Source: Blastocatellia bacterium (lineage in GTDB: Bacteria > Acidobacteriota > Blastocatellia > HR10 > J050). From it: DNA of 52,950 bases. Positions 26,184-34,777 of the stretch are shown in pieces. The stretch covers positions 1-52,950 of the forward strand of contig JANWZE010000115.1 in the NCBI GenBank assembly GCA_025054955.1. Reading direction: 5' to 3'. The position numbers and the translations under genes are program-made. The notes beneath the pieces were generated by a model. The model saw only the letters and a list, made by a program, of their open reading frames with translations, made no database searches and had not been told where the DNA came from. The stretch's first letter is position 1; each line of letters begins with the position of its first letter.

Positions 26184-26265
26184 GATTGGTCGAGCTGAAG
26201 CCGAAGGCCTCAACCTCGACTCCAGATTGGTCGAGCTGAAGCCGAAGGCCTCAACCACGACTACA
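26184..26265. repeat. Two 41-bp tandem copies of a palindromic (REP-like) unit
   Basis: The unit at 26184-26224 recurs at 26225-26265; the first 32 bases are identical. Each unit can fold: GTCGAG and CTCGAC form the base and TGAAGCC/GGCCTCA form the top around a GAA loop, with minor mismatches. It fills the 86-bp gap between the KAS III-like gene and the acyl-CoA ligase. Confidence 0.8.
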
Positions 26266-27253
26266 TGCAAAAAGCTGCGCACGCCATGTTCATGCCACCG
26301 CCTGAGGCGCACATCACCACGATGTCGCCTGATTGGATTTTGCCAAGATGAAGAGCGTCATCCAATGCCATCGGGATGCACGCGGAGCCGGTGTAGCCCC
26401 ACTTGTCCATGATCGTATGGGTTTGGTGCATTGGTCGCCCCAGCTTTTGCATGACGGCTTTGATAGCGGTCAAGTTGACCTGTGTGAACAAGAACATGTT
26501 CACGTCGTCGAGCGTCAAATCTACCTTATTCAACACATCGTGAATGATCGCCGGCCAGCCTTCAATGTTGACTTCAGGTGGATACTTCTGGAGAAATCGA
26601 ACTTTGTTGTACTTGCCTTCTTGCAGGACCGCCTCTGTGATCGGCATGAACGCGCCGCCGGCGAGGATGCCCAGATAGTTGTGGTACTGACCATCGGCGA
26701 TGAGCTTGGACGCCAAGAAGCCGGGCCGTTCCTCTGACACGCGAAGAACCACCGCGCCGGCGCCGTCAGCGAAGATCGTCGCCGTCTTTTTCTCGGTCCA
26801 GTCGAGGAATTTGCTCATTGCGTAAGCCCCGATGACCAAGATGTGTCGGTAGGCCGAATCAGCGATGATGTACTTGGCAGCCACGTCCAGCGCGGTGACG
26901 AAGCCAGCGCAGGCGCAATTGATGTCGAATGTGCCTGCGTTTCGAGCGCCGAGCCGATGCTGAACGACGACCGACGTAGCCGGTGAGATGTATTCAGGCG
27001 TATCGGTCGCCACCACGATGAGGTCTAATGCTTGCGCTGTGATGCCGGCGGCGTCGAGCGCCCGGAGGCTCGCCTGTGTGGCCAGATCAGCCGTGCTCTC
27101 GTGCTCGGCGCAGAAATGACGTTGCTTGATGCCGACGACTTGGGAGACGAATTCATCAATGTTTTCGCCAAGCATCCTGTTGAAGTCTTCGTTCGTGACG
27201 ACCCGTTCGGGAACGTATGATCCAGTGCCGATAATCTGCGCGAATCGAGCCAT
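26261..27253 (-). CDS. KAS III-like (FabH-family) condensing enzyme, non-canonical triad
   Basis: The 330-residue protein has the thiolase fold of beta-ketoacyl-ACP synthase III. The N-terminal GTGSYVPERVVTNEDF and the active-site cysteine in INCACAGFVTAL (about residue 114) are conserved. The usual catalytic histidine region (HQAN) reads FTQVNL, and the usual asparagine region (GNTSA) reads GYTGSA, so the Cys-His-Asn triad is not intact. Such divergence occurs in KAS III-like acyltransferases that form esters or amides rather than C-C bonds. It is seven bases from the alpha/beta hydrolase gene, so it probably belongs to an acyl-modifying operon. Substrate unknown. Confidence 0.82.
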   Translation of the reverse strand: MARFAQIIGTGSYVPERVVTNEDFNRMLGENIDEFVSQVVGIKQRHFCAEHESTADLATQASLRALDAAGITAQALDLIVVATDTPEYISPATSVVVQHRLGARNAGTFDINCACAGFVTALDVAAKYIIADSAYRHILVIGAYAMSKFLDWTEKKTATIFADGAGAVVLRVSEERPGFLASKLIADGQYHNYLGILAGGAFMPITEAVLQEGKYNKVRFLQKYPPEVNIEGWPAIIHDVLNKVDLTLDDVNMFLFTQVNLTAIKAVMQKLGRPMHQTHTIMDKWGYTGSACIPMALDDALHLGKIQSGDIVVMCASGGGMNMACAAFCM

Positions 27254-27259
27254 AGGCGT

Positions 27260-28060
27260 TTATCCGTGTTGCTGAATGAACTCAGTGACAAGGCGATTGA
27301 ACTCATCGGCTTTCTCAATGAAAAAGCCGTGACCAGCGCCGCTGATCGTCATCAATGTGGCGTTGGGGATGCGTTCAGCCAAATTCTTACTATTTTCCGG
27401 TGGGACGCAGATGTCTTGATCGGCTGTGAGCACCAGCGTCGGCGCCGTAATGGCGCTGAGGCGCGCTTCGGTATCGAAGGCCATTGCCGCGATCAGTTGG
27501 TTCATCCGCGCGTGTTCCGGCATTGGGTTCTCTAGATACAGCCGGATCAGCATTTCGATTTCATCGGGGTGCTCTTGGATGAACGTCGGCGAGTAAAAGA
27601 GGCGGATGTTTTGCCGCGCGCGTTCTTCAGTGCCGAGGCCTTCCATGTCAGACATCGCTGATAGAACGTCTTCTGATGGGAGCACGTAGTGAGGGCCGCC
27701 GAAGCCAGTAGCGCAGAGGATCAGCCGGCGCGTCATCTGCGGATAAGCGAGGGCGAATTCTTGGGCAATGAATCCTCCAAGCGATGCTCCCAGGATGTTG
27801 GCCTGTTGGATGCCCAATGCGACGAGCAGCCCAGCCAGATCATCAGCCATAGTTCGGATGGTGTGTCGCTCTTCGGGCTTGTCCGACTGACCGGCGCCGC
27901 GATTGTCAAAGACGATTACTTGGAATGATTGTGAGAGCGTAGGAATTTGCTTATACCAGACCCATAGGCCGACGCCGAATCCGGCGATCAACACGAGCGG
28001 CTCGCCGTGACCATGAATTTCGTAGTAGAGCTCAATCCCATTGGTTTGTGCTTTCGGCAT
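27260..28060 (-). CDS. Alpha/beta hydrolase (BioH/enol-lactonase-like)
   Basis: The 266-residue cytoplasmic hydrolase has a complete Ser-Asp-His triad: Ser in GASLGGFIAQE (about residue 95), Asp in LVLTADQDICVPPE (about 217) and His in SGAGHGFFIEKAD (about 245). The oxyanion-side motif LVLIAGFGVGLWVW and VIVFDNRGAGQSDKP follow the 3-oxoadipate enol-lactonase/BioH pattern. It lacks the aspartate nucleophile of OleB. It lies four bases after the FN3-lipase gene and seven before the KAS III-like gene, so all are probably one transcript. The substrate, possibly an acyl ester or thioester, is not deducible. Confidence 0.85.
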   Translation of the reverse strand: MPKAQTNGIELYYEIHGHGEPLVLIAGFGVGLWVWYKQIPTLSQSFQVIVFDNRGAGQSDKPEERHTIRTMADDLAGLLVALGIQQANILGASLGGFIAQEFALAYPQMTRRLILCATGFGGPHYVLPSEDVLSAMSDMEGLGTEERARQNIRLFYSPTFIQEHPDEIEMLIRLYLENPMPEHARMNQLIAAMAFDTEARLSAITAPTLVLTADQDICVPPENSKNLAERIPNATLMTISGAGHGFFIEKADEFNRLVTEFIQQHG

Positions 28061-28063
28061 AGT

Positions 28064-29392
28064 TTATTTCCTCAGGTTGCTGACGAAGGGAAAAATGATG
28101 TCAAATGTTTGCCGACTCACAGCGAGCAGCAAGTGTGTTCGTGGATCACCGAGATTCAGCGGGGGCGTGCCCGGCAAGATAAACGGAAAGCGCGGGTCTG
28201 GCGGCAGCGAGAAGGCCAAACCGACGTTCAATGCGCCGTTCAACACGGGACTGAGTCGCAAATTCACCGGCCGGTTCGCGCTGTCCACGCCGTCTGACGG
28301 ATAGGCGAAGTCCTCCGATGGACCAGCCGCGAAAATGGTCATGTAATCGGGCTTGCCGTTGGACTGCGGCGTTTCGTTGGCGTTCAGGGCGCGAAGAAAT
28401 GGTGAATCGGGCTGTCCAACTTCCTGGCACAACTGGAGCAATGAGGGCGGCTCCGTGCCGCGCACATAGGGAAAGCCACAGAAGTGAGCGCCATGATTAG
28501 CGCCTGCAATGAAGACCAGATCGTCCAGTTTGGAGAGCGGATCGGCGCCACGGCTGAGTTGTTGACGAATCCACTCACGCACAATGGTGACGCCGAGCGA
28601 ATGAGCTACAATGTCCACTTTCTCTGCGCCTGTGTAGGCCAGCACGGCTTCAATGAAAGCGCCGACATCCGGCACATTCGCAGCGTGTGAATGGCCAATG
28701 CTGGCGCTCGCGAAATCGCTGAAGTTATTGACTCCATCACGACCCAAGTAACTCATTGCCCACAGTTCCGCCGGCGTATATCCTTCGGCGATGAAGCGTT
28801 CAAAAAAGTTCTGGGCTTGCACTTCTCCGGCGCTGATGATCGGCACAGGTGTCACGAAATTGCCGAAGAGCCGAGCCAGCGAATATGACTCGCCGAGCCA
28901 GAAGCGGGCCGATTCGTTATTGCCATGAACGAAGATGATCGGATGGTGATACAGCACGCCGGGCCCACCGCCTACGCCTGGCATGGGCAATCGGGTCGTC
29001 GTGTCAACAGGGGATGGAAAATCGCTTGGCAAGCTACTGGGCACAGCCGGAACAGCCGCCGTGCGGAAGGACTGTGTTGGGCTGAGCGCTGTCTGTCCCG
29101 ATGCGTCCACCGCCACAATGCGATAGAGGTAGCTCGTATTCGGTTCAAGATTTGTCAGAATGAGCGTGTGGTCGGTGCGAAGGCCTGCCGAGGCAGCGTG
29201 GCGTTCGTATGGATGACTCTTTCCGTAGGTCACCTGCGTGGTTGATTCGCTTGTCGTCTTCCAGGTGATTGTGACGATGCGGTGGGTGATGTTGGAAACG
29301 GCGACGTTGGAGATTTGCACGCTGCGCGCCGAGGCCTCCGCCGGAGCAACCTGTAGTGAAACGAGCGTGACAAGACAAGTGAGCAGCATCAT
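28064..29392 (-). CDS. Secreted FN3-domain lipase/esterase
   Basis: The start at 29392 is set by GGGGAG seven bases upstream; it gives 442 residues with a signal peptide (MMLLTCLVTLVSLQVAPAEA). Residues ~25-120 form a fibronectin type III-like domain (ITWKTTSESTTQVTYG, TNLEPNTSYLYRIVAVDASG). A proline-rich linker leads to a lipase domain with oxyanion motif IIFVHGNNESARFW and nucleophile IVAHSLGVTIVREW near residue 270; a cysteine pair (HFCGF, LQLCQEV) may form a disulfide. It resembles secreted triacylglycerol lipases such as LipA/EstA types. The FN3 domain probably binds substrate or the surface; that is inference. Confidence 0.8.
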   Translation of the reverse strand: MMLLTCLVTLVSLQVAPAEASARSVQISNVAVSNITHRIVTITWKTTSESTTQVTYGKSHPYERHAASAGLRTDHTLILTNLEPNTSYLYRIVAVDASGQTALSPTQSFRTAAVPAVPSSLPSDFPSPVDTTTRLPMPGVGGGPGVLYHHPIIFVHGNNESARFWLGESYSLARLFGNFVTPVPIISAGEVQAQNFFERFIAEGYTPAELWAMSYLGRDGVNNFSDFASASIGHSHAANVPDVGAFIEAVLAYTGAEKVDIVAHSLGVTIVREWIRQQLSRGADPLSKLDDLVFIAGANHGAHFCGFPYVRGTEPPSLLQLCQEVGQPDSPFLRALNANETPQSNGKPDYMTIFAAGPSEDFAYPSDGVDSANRPVNLRLSPVLNGALNVGLAFSLPPDPRFPFILPGTPPLNLGDPRTHLLLAVSRQTFDIIFPFVSNLRK

Positions 29393-29475
29393 AACGAGTT
29401 CTCCCCACTGGGGGCGAAGGCGCATAGATGGCGCTTTCTATGCGACCTTCGCCATGATCTCCGGGTTCGATTGGT

Positions 29476-30276
29476 TTATCTGAGGCCCGCTTGCTCCAAC
29501 GTCGGCAACGCGCCGAACAAGTTGAGACCCGGATGGGCGCTCAGTTCGGTCGTTGCTGATCCAGCCGAAGCGATTCTCACCGTGATTTCATTGATAAACT
29601 CACCGGCCAGAAAGGCGGCATTCAGCTCAGGGATGGGCGTCGTCTTAGGAATTCGCATGATGTTGCGAATCCTGTATGTGCCTGGCCCAGGGAATCTCAT
29701 CGTGACATTCAGTCCGTAGATATAGAATTCACCAGGGGGCAGCGTCGGCAGGATCGCGTTGGTGATCGGGCCGAGAACGGCGATGTTTTGTGGCGTCAGC
29801 AGATCACTGTCCATGAACCGGACGCCGTTGACTTCAAGCGTGTAGTCGGAGATGTACGAGTTGATGAATTGTTGTGGCGTCAGATTGGCTCCCAGCCGGG
29901 CCGGCAAGAATGAACCGACGAATCCGGGAATGATGGTGACGCCGGCAGGAAGCGTCACCTCGGCGTATGTCACGGTGACGCGCTTGGGGCCATTGGGAAA
30001 TTCCTGTTCGTCATACAGAGGTGTAATGCTTGAGCCGGTCACTCTGGTTAGGGCAATCGGCTGGATCAATTGTCCGGTGAGGAAAGCGAGCAGATCAGTG
30101 GTCGCCGGACCAGCGCCCAGATTCTCGATGACCGCGCCGATTTGACCTGCCTCACCGGTTTGATAGCGCAGCGTGACAGAGGGCGGTAGCTGCTGCGCTC
30201 CGATTGCCGCCGGCATGAGCCATGAGCAGACAAACACGAAGACAATGCTAAGCCGAATGACTCTCAAACGTACCAT
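29476..30276 (-). CDS. Secreted protein of unknown function
   Basis: The ATG at 30276 is preceded by GGAGGAG and gives 266 residues beginning with a signal peptide (LRVIRLSIVFVFVCSWLMPAAIGA). The mature part is beta-rich with repeated strand-turn patterns (VTLRYQTGEAGQIGAVIENLG, VNGVRFMDSDLLT, GPGTYRIRNIMRIPK) and no cysteines or catalytic motif. I do not recognise the family. It resembles the small cell-surface proteins often predicted in acidobacterial genomes. It lies 84 bp ahead of the FN3-lipase and may be co-expressed with it. Confidence 0.6.
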   Translation of the reverse strand: MVRLRVIRLSIVFVFVCSWLMPAAIGAQQLPPSVTLRYQTGEAGQIGAVIENLGAGPATTDLLAFLTGQLIQPIALTRVTGSSITPLYDEQEFPNGPKRVTVTYAEVTLPAGVTIIPGFVGSFLPARLGANLTPQQFINSYISDYTLEVNGVRFMDSDLLTPQNIAVLGPITNAILPTLPPGEFYIYGLNVTMRFPGPGTYRIRNIMRIPKTTPIPELNAAFLAGEFINEITVRIASAGSATTELSAHPGLNLFGALPTLEQAGLR

Positions 30277-30401
30277 AATCAATTCTCCTCCAAATTATTT
30301 TCTACTTTAACCGGGCCTACAACATTACCTATTTGTTGGCCGAACGTCAAAGTGATTTCTGCCGGCGAAACACGCCAGAGGCAGTGAGGATCGAGCCTCA
30401 T

Positions 30402-30542
30402 GAATCGAACCTCGAATCACGAACCTCGAATCACGGACCACGATCCTGCGAATCACGGATCACCGACCACGGGTCACGATCCTGCGAATCACGGATCACG
30501 AACCACGCATCAAGGACCACGAATCACGAATCTCGAATCGCG
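30402..30542. repeat. Degenerate heptamer tandem array
   Basis: About 18-20 head-to-tail units of the form A(T/C)CACG(A/G) (ATCACGA, ACCACGA, ATCACGG, ACCTCGA) fill the gap between the TonB receptor and the secreted protein. A larger unit, GATCCTGCGAATCACGGATC, occurs twice. Spacers are absent, so it is not a CRISPR array. The remaining bases of the 30277-30573 gap show nothing else. Confidence 0.8.
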
Positions 30543-30573
30543 TTAGGTTTCCCCCTTCAGAGCGCAGCCGTCC

Positions 30574-33500
30574 TTAGAAATTCAATTTGAATGCAAACTG
30601 GATCACCCGCGGGCCGGCGCTCGTGGCGGTGATACGCCCAAAGGTGGCCGGCACGGCGATGTTGGCATTCGGATTGGCAAAATTCACCGTGTTGAACAGA
30701 TTGAAAAACTCGGTGCGAAATTCGGCGGTAAGGCGCTCAACAATCGGGATGAACTTCACCAGCGAAAAATCCACGTTGCGTTGGTCGGGTCCGCGCAAGA
30801 TATTTCGACCAGCGTTGCCAAATGCGGCCGGCGCCACAAAGGCGTTGGTGTTGAAGAACTGGGTGAGTTTGTCGTGGACCGAGCCGCCTAGCTCAGCCGA
30901 GCCAGTGAATCCGGGCGCAAAGTCGGCGCGGTTGAAAACGCTGGCGCCGACCGCCTGAAACACGGTGAACGGTAATCCTGATTGCAGGGTGATGATGCCG
31001 CTCGTTTGCCAGCCGTTGAGCAGGTACTTGCCGATTGCCGAATCGCCGTCATAGAAATTTGGCAAATCGTACACGAAGCTGGTGATGAACCGATGCTGCC
31101 GGTCAAAGTTGGACAGACCGCGATGACTGCGATTATTGGTTTGATCGCCTGGCAGCGTGGTCAAATCATTGGCCGGTTCGCCGGAGTACTCATCAATGGA
31201 CTTGCCCAAGGTGTATGAAGCGAGCATCTGCAAACCGCGCGCGAAACGTCGAGTCAAGCTCACCTGAAGCGAGTTGTAGTTGGAGACGCCGTTGGTTGAA
31301 ACGATTTGCAGGCCGTTGACGGCGCCTTTGTTGCTGGCGTAGCCGGCAAATGGCGCCGGCGCCGGTCCTGGCGGGTCTTGATTGAGGTTGAACAATGTGA
31401 TCAGCTTTGTGCCTTTTGAGCCGACATAGTTCACTTCAACGAGGTAATGCGTGGCGACTTGCCACTGAAAACCGAGCGTATACTGTTGAGCATACGGCGT
31501 GCTTAGATCAAGCGAAACAAACAATCCACTGATGGGCACAGGCAGTGTCGGCACAGGCCGCCCACCAACGTTGATCGCAATCGGGGACGGGTTGACCGGC
31601 GGCAGCGGAAACGCTGTTGGCGGCGGAACATCAGGGAACGGATTGGCAAAAGGCAGCGGAGCGCCGGGCAAACCCAGACCGACCGCGATGATGCCATACG
31701 GATAGTTGAACACCTGCGAGTTGGCAAAGCGCGTGGCGAAGCGATCATAGTAAATGCCGTAGCCGCCGCGCACGACGAACGTGTCGGAGCGCGAGTAAGG
31801 TTTCCAGGCAAAACCAAATCGCGGCGCCACATTCGACGTATTATCGTTAATCGTGTCGCCGATGGTGGGCACGCCGGGCAATGGTCGAGTGGCGTTGCTC
31901 AGTTGCACAAGCCCGTTAGGAGGACCGGCTGGCGCTGTGACCGTGCCGGCGCGAAACTGCCTCGGATCAAAATTCACCAATCGGCCACGATACTCGGTCA
32001 GTCCGCCAAAGAACTCATAGCGGAGACCAAGGTTGAGCGACAATTGCTTGTTCACGCGGAAGTCATCCTGAAAGAAGAGAGTGTAGTCATTAGCGCGAAT
32101 CCCGCGATCCGGAACGCCAGAGCCAAGCAACGCCGTTCCCACACTGCCGCGCAGGAAATCGGAGAAAGTATTGAACGTCAATTGACCGCGCGAGAAAAAG
32201 TTGAAAAAGAAATCAACCCGATAGCGCCGCGCTTCGCCTCCCAGCTTCATCGTGTGTCGCCCACGTATGAGCGAGAGCGTATCACCGACCAGATAGGTGT
32301 TGACGGCCGAAGCTTGATCGGACAGCGCGGTCGAGCCGATGGTGAATGCGCCCGTCACGGCGATAGTTGGCATGCCGCGATAGAGATTCGCCAACGGATT
32401 CCGAATCCCGAACTGAGCCGCAGTGAACGGCTCTTCTGGCGCCGATTCAGCACGAATGCGACTGAAGCCGAACCGAACTTCATTGACGGCGTTTGATCCG
32501 AACACGTGCGTGTCGGCAAGCGAGAAGACCCGATGCCCCAGTTCAAAATCGCCGCCATAGCCGGGCACTTGAAATGGGTTGATGCCGACAAAACTGAATA
32601 AAGCTTGAAAGGCCGGCGCGTGAGAGAAGAAGAATTTCCCCGATAGCTTATTGTTGACGGTCAGTTGCGCATCCAGATTGGCGTTGAATTGGTCTTCACG
32701 GAATCGGGATATGCCGGATACAGCCGTTGGACCGGCTGGATTGGTGGAGGAGGGGATGGCAAATTGTCCGTTGGGCAATCGCGCATTGAGAATGGCCAGC
32801 GCCACATCGTTGATTTGCGCTTCCGGCACGCCAAACCGCGCCGCCAATCCGGCGCGCGTGCGATCATTCGTCAATGGGACCAGTTGATTGCCGACGGGAA
32901 AGTTGAGGTTGAGGAAGGCGAGGCTATTGGAGAGCGATGCGCCGTTGCGCTCGCGTGTGCCTTGATACGAACCGAAGAAAAACAGTTTGTCACGAGCGAT
33001 CGGTCCACCCAATGTCCCGCCGAATTGATTGCGTGTCAGAATCGGTCGTTCCTGACCCGATGCGTTCAAAAAGAAATCGTTGGCATTCAGGACGCGGTTG
33101 CGAAAGAACTCATACAGATTGCCGTGAAATTCATTGGAGCCGGATTTGGTTACCGCCATCACGTTGCCGCCCGGATTGCGTCCATGCGATGCATCATACA
33201 GGCTAGTTTGAACGATAAATTCCTGAATGGCATCCGGGGCTGGCGAGGCCAGATTCGGCGTTGAGTTCGTTCCGGGGCTGTTAATTTCCACGCCATTGAC
33301 CAGCACATTATTGCTGGTCGTGCGCTGACCGTTGACCGAGATGGTAATGTCGCCACGCCCCATCTCCGTGTTGTTGGAGAGACTGGCCACCGTGCCGGGA
33401 GAGAGCGCGAGCAATTGTTGAAAGTTACGTGTCGGCAGCGGCAGTTGACGAATGCTTCGTTCCTCTACCACACGACCTTGCTGCGAGGTCGTCTCTTGCA

Positions 33501-33882
33501 CGAGTGGCGGCTCGGCTGTCACGGTGACCACTTCGATCTGCGCTGCCGGCGGCAATGTGATATTAACCGACGTTGTCTGTGTGATACGCACTTCGACGTT
33601 CTCGACAACGATGGTCTTAAATCCTGGCGCTGATGCTTCCAATTTATACCGGCCGGGCGCCAGTAGCGAGAAGACATAATCGCCGAAGTTGTTGGTTGTT
33701 GTTTGGCGCTCTTCGGACGTGCCGATGTTGGTGAGTTTCACCAGAGCACCGGCAATCCCAGCGCCGGTCTGATCGCTCACCAACCCGCTGATTTGACCGG
33801 TCGCGCCAGCCTGCCCCAATGCCGAAGCAGGCAATGACAAGCTTAATACAATGACGATGAGGGCATTTTTCCATTCTATCAT
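30574..33882 (-). CDS. Oar-type TonB-dependent receptor with carboxypeptidase-like domain
   Basis: The 1102-residue outer-membrane protein starts at an ATG with GGAGG six bases upstream and a signal peptide ending in ASALGQ. Residues ~25-110 form a carboxypeptidase regulatory-like (Ig/CNA-B) domain (GLVSDQTGAGIAGALVKLTN, FGDYVFSLLAPGRYKLEASAPGFK). A plug domain follows (PLPTRNFQQLLALSPG, ISVNGQRTTSNNVLVNGVEINSPG), and then a 22-strand-like barrel ending in FAFKLNF. Acidobacteria carry many copies of this family; ligands are mostly unknown. It lies 123 bp after the phosphopantetheinyl transferase on the same strand, so it could import or export the cluster's product, but this is speculative. 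Confidence 0.9.
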   Translation of the reverse strand: MIEWKNALIVIVLSLSLPASALGQAGATGQISGLVSDQTGAGIAGALVKLTNIGTSEERQTTTNNFGDYVFSLLAPGRYKLEASAPGFKTIVVENVEVRITQTTSVNITLPPAAQIEVVTVTAEPPLVQETTSQQGRVVEERSIRQLPLPTRNFQQLLALSPGTVASLSNNTEMGRGDITISVNGQRTTSNNVLVNGVEINSPGTNSTPNLASPAPDAIQEFIVQTSLYDASHGRNPGGNVMAVTKSGSNEFHGNLYEFFRNRVLNANDFFLNASGQERPILTRNQFGGTLGGPIARDKLFFFGSYQGTRERNGASLSNSLAFLNLNFPVGNQLVPLTNDRTRAGLAARFGVPEAQINDVALAILNARLPNGQFAIPSSTNPAGPTAVSGISRFREDQFNANLDAQLTVNNKLSGKFFFSHAPAFQALFSFVGINPFQVPGYGGDFELGHRVFSLADTHVFGSNAVNEVRFGFSRIRAESAPEEPFTAAQFGIRNPLANLYRGMPTIAVTGAFTIGSTALSDQASAVNTYLVGDTLSLIRGRHTMKLGGEARRYRVDFFFNFFSRGQLTFNTFSDFLRGSVGTALLGSGVPDRGIRANDYTLFFQDDFRVNKQLSLNLGLRYEFFGGLTEYRGRLVNFDPRQFRAGTVTAPAGPPNGLVQLSNATRPLPGVPTIGDTINDNTSNVAPRFGFAWKPYSRSDTFVVRGGYGIYYDRFATRFANSQVFNYPYGIIAVGLGLPGAPLPFANPFPDVPPPTAFPLPPVNPSPIAINVGGRPVPTLPVPISGLFVSLDLSTPYAQQYTLGFQWQVATHYLVEVNYVGSKGTKLITLFNLNQDPPGPAPAPFAGYASNKGAVNGLQIVSTNGVSNYNSLQVSLTRRFARGLQMLASYTLGKSIDEYSGEPANDLTTLPGDQTNNRSHRGLSNFDRQHRFITSFVYDLPNFYDGDSAIGKYLLNGWQTSGIITLQSGLPFTVFQAVGASVFNRADFAPGFTGSAELGGSVHDKLTQFFNTNAFVAPAAFGNAGRNILRGPDQRNVDFSLVKFIPIVERLTAEFRTEFFNLFNTVNFANPNANIAVPATFGRITATSAGPRVIQFAFKLNF

Positions 33883-34005
33883 CACTTTCCTCCTTCAATA
33901 GGTTTAACACATGTGAACGACGGAGAAATCTCCATTTTCATCGTTCGTGGCGTGTTGTTACACATAATGGGATCAATTGGCAAGTCTGTTGAGCGGCGGC
34001 TGCAA

Positions 34006-34770
34006 TCAGCCGCGTTGAACCCAGTGGCAATGAGGCCTCCATTGCCAGCAACGGAGCTGCCAACCATGGCCTTCAACGGCGACCGCGGCTGCAAAGTCCG
34101 GTCCCAGGTCTAACGCTTCAAGCGACCACCGCTGCATCTGTGACGGCTGTGATCTTACTGCCAGCAAGCGAGCCGGCTCGCCCGGTGCGAGCGATACATC
34201 AAATTGATCGAGCGGCATCGAGAGACCCGTGCCGATGGCTTTGATGTACGCTTCTTTGCGCGTCCAGCAATTGAAAAAGCCTTGCAAACGCTGAGCGGCG
34301 GGCAATGCTCGGAGGGCCGCTTGCTCTGCCGGTGAAAAGAACCGTTTGGCAATATCATCACAGGCCAGGTCAGCTCGAAGCCATTCCACGTCAATGCCCA
34401 GCTCCCGATTGAGCGCAAACGCCATCAGCGCCAAGCCGTGCGAATGCGAGAGATTGAAGCGAAGCAGGTTATTGGGATCATCACCATCGAGTTGAGGTTT
34501 TCCATAGCGGCTATAGCAAAATCGTATCTGGCCCGGCTCGATGTTCAGGTAGCCGGCGAGCAACGTTCGCAAAACGCCGCGCGCGACGATGAACTGGCGA
34601 CGGTCCTTCTCAAAGTGAAATCGGTCGGCGCGTTGCTGCTCATCTGATGCCAGCAGTGAGCGGAGCCATGCCACAACCGTATCCGGCTGGCGCGACGTCA
34701 CACGCCACACATGCACGTGATCGGGTAGCAACAACAACCCTTCTGGCGGTGCAGCCCACTCCGATGGCAT
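34006..34770 (-). CDS. Sfp-type 4'-phosphopantetheinyl transferase
   Basis: The 254-residue enzyme would move phosphopantetheine from CoA to the serine of the ACP and peptidyl carrier domains encoded upstream. It shows FNLSHSHGLAL, the magnesium-binding GIDVEWLR and WTRKEAYIKAIGTGLS motifs of the Sfp/Gsp class, at the usual length. I start at the ATG at 34770, eight bases after the sulfotransferase stop; the frame continues 20 codons into the upstream gene. There is no clear ribosome site, suggesting reinitiation. It is the last gene of the PKS-NRPS operon. Confidence 0.93.
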   Translation of the reverse strand: MPSEWAAPPEGLLLLPDHVHVWRVTSRQPDTVVAWLRSLLASDEQQRADRFHFEKDRRQFIVARGVLRTLLAGYLNIEPGQIRFCYSRYGKPQLDGDDPNNLLRFNLSHSHGLALMAFALNRELGIDVEWLRADLACDDIAKRFFSPAEQAALRALPAAQRLQGFFNCWTRKEAYIKAIGTGLSMPLDQFDVSLAPGEPARLLAVRSQPSQMQRWSLEALDLGPDFAAAVAVEGHGWQLRCWQWRPHCHWVQRG

Positions 34771-34777
34771 ATCGCAG

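Noticed and set aside
24378-28060. OleABC-like olefin cassette (hydrolase, KAS III-like, AMP ligase).
   Set aside because: The hydrolase has a serine nucleophile instead of the OleB aspartate, the ligase matches FadD15/FAA-type acyl-CoA synthetases, the condensing enzyme lacks the OleA His/Asn, and no OleD reductase is present.
30402-30542. CRISPR-like array.
   Set aside because: Units are 7 bp and contiguous with no spacers, and no cas gene is in the window.
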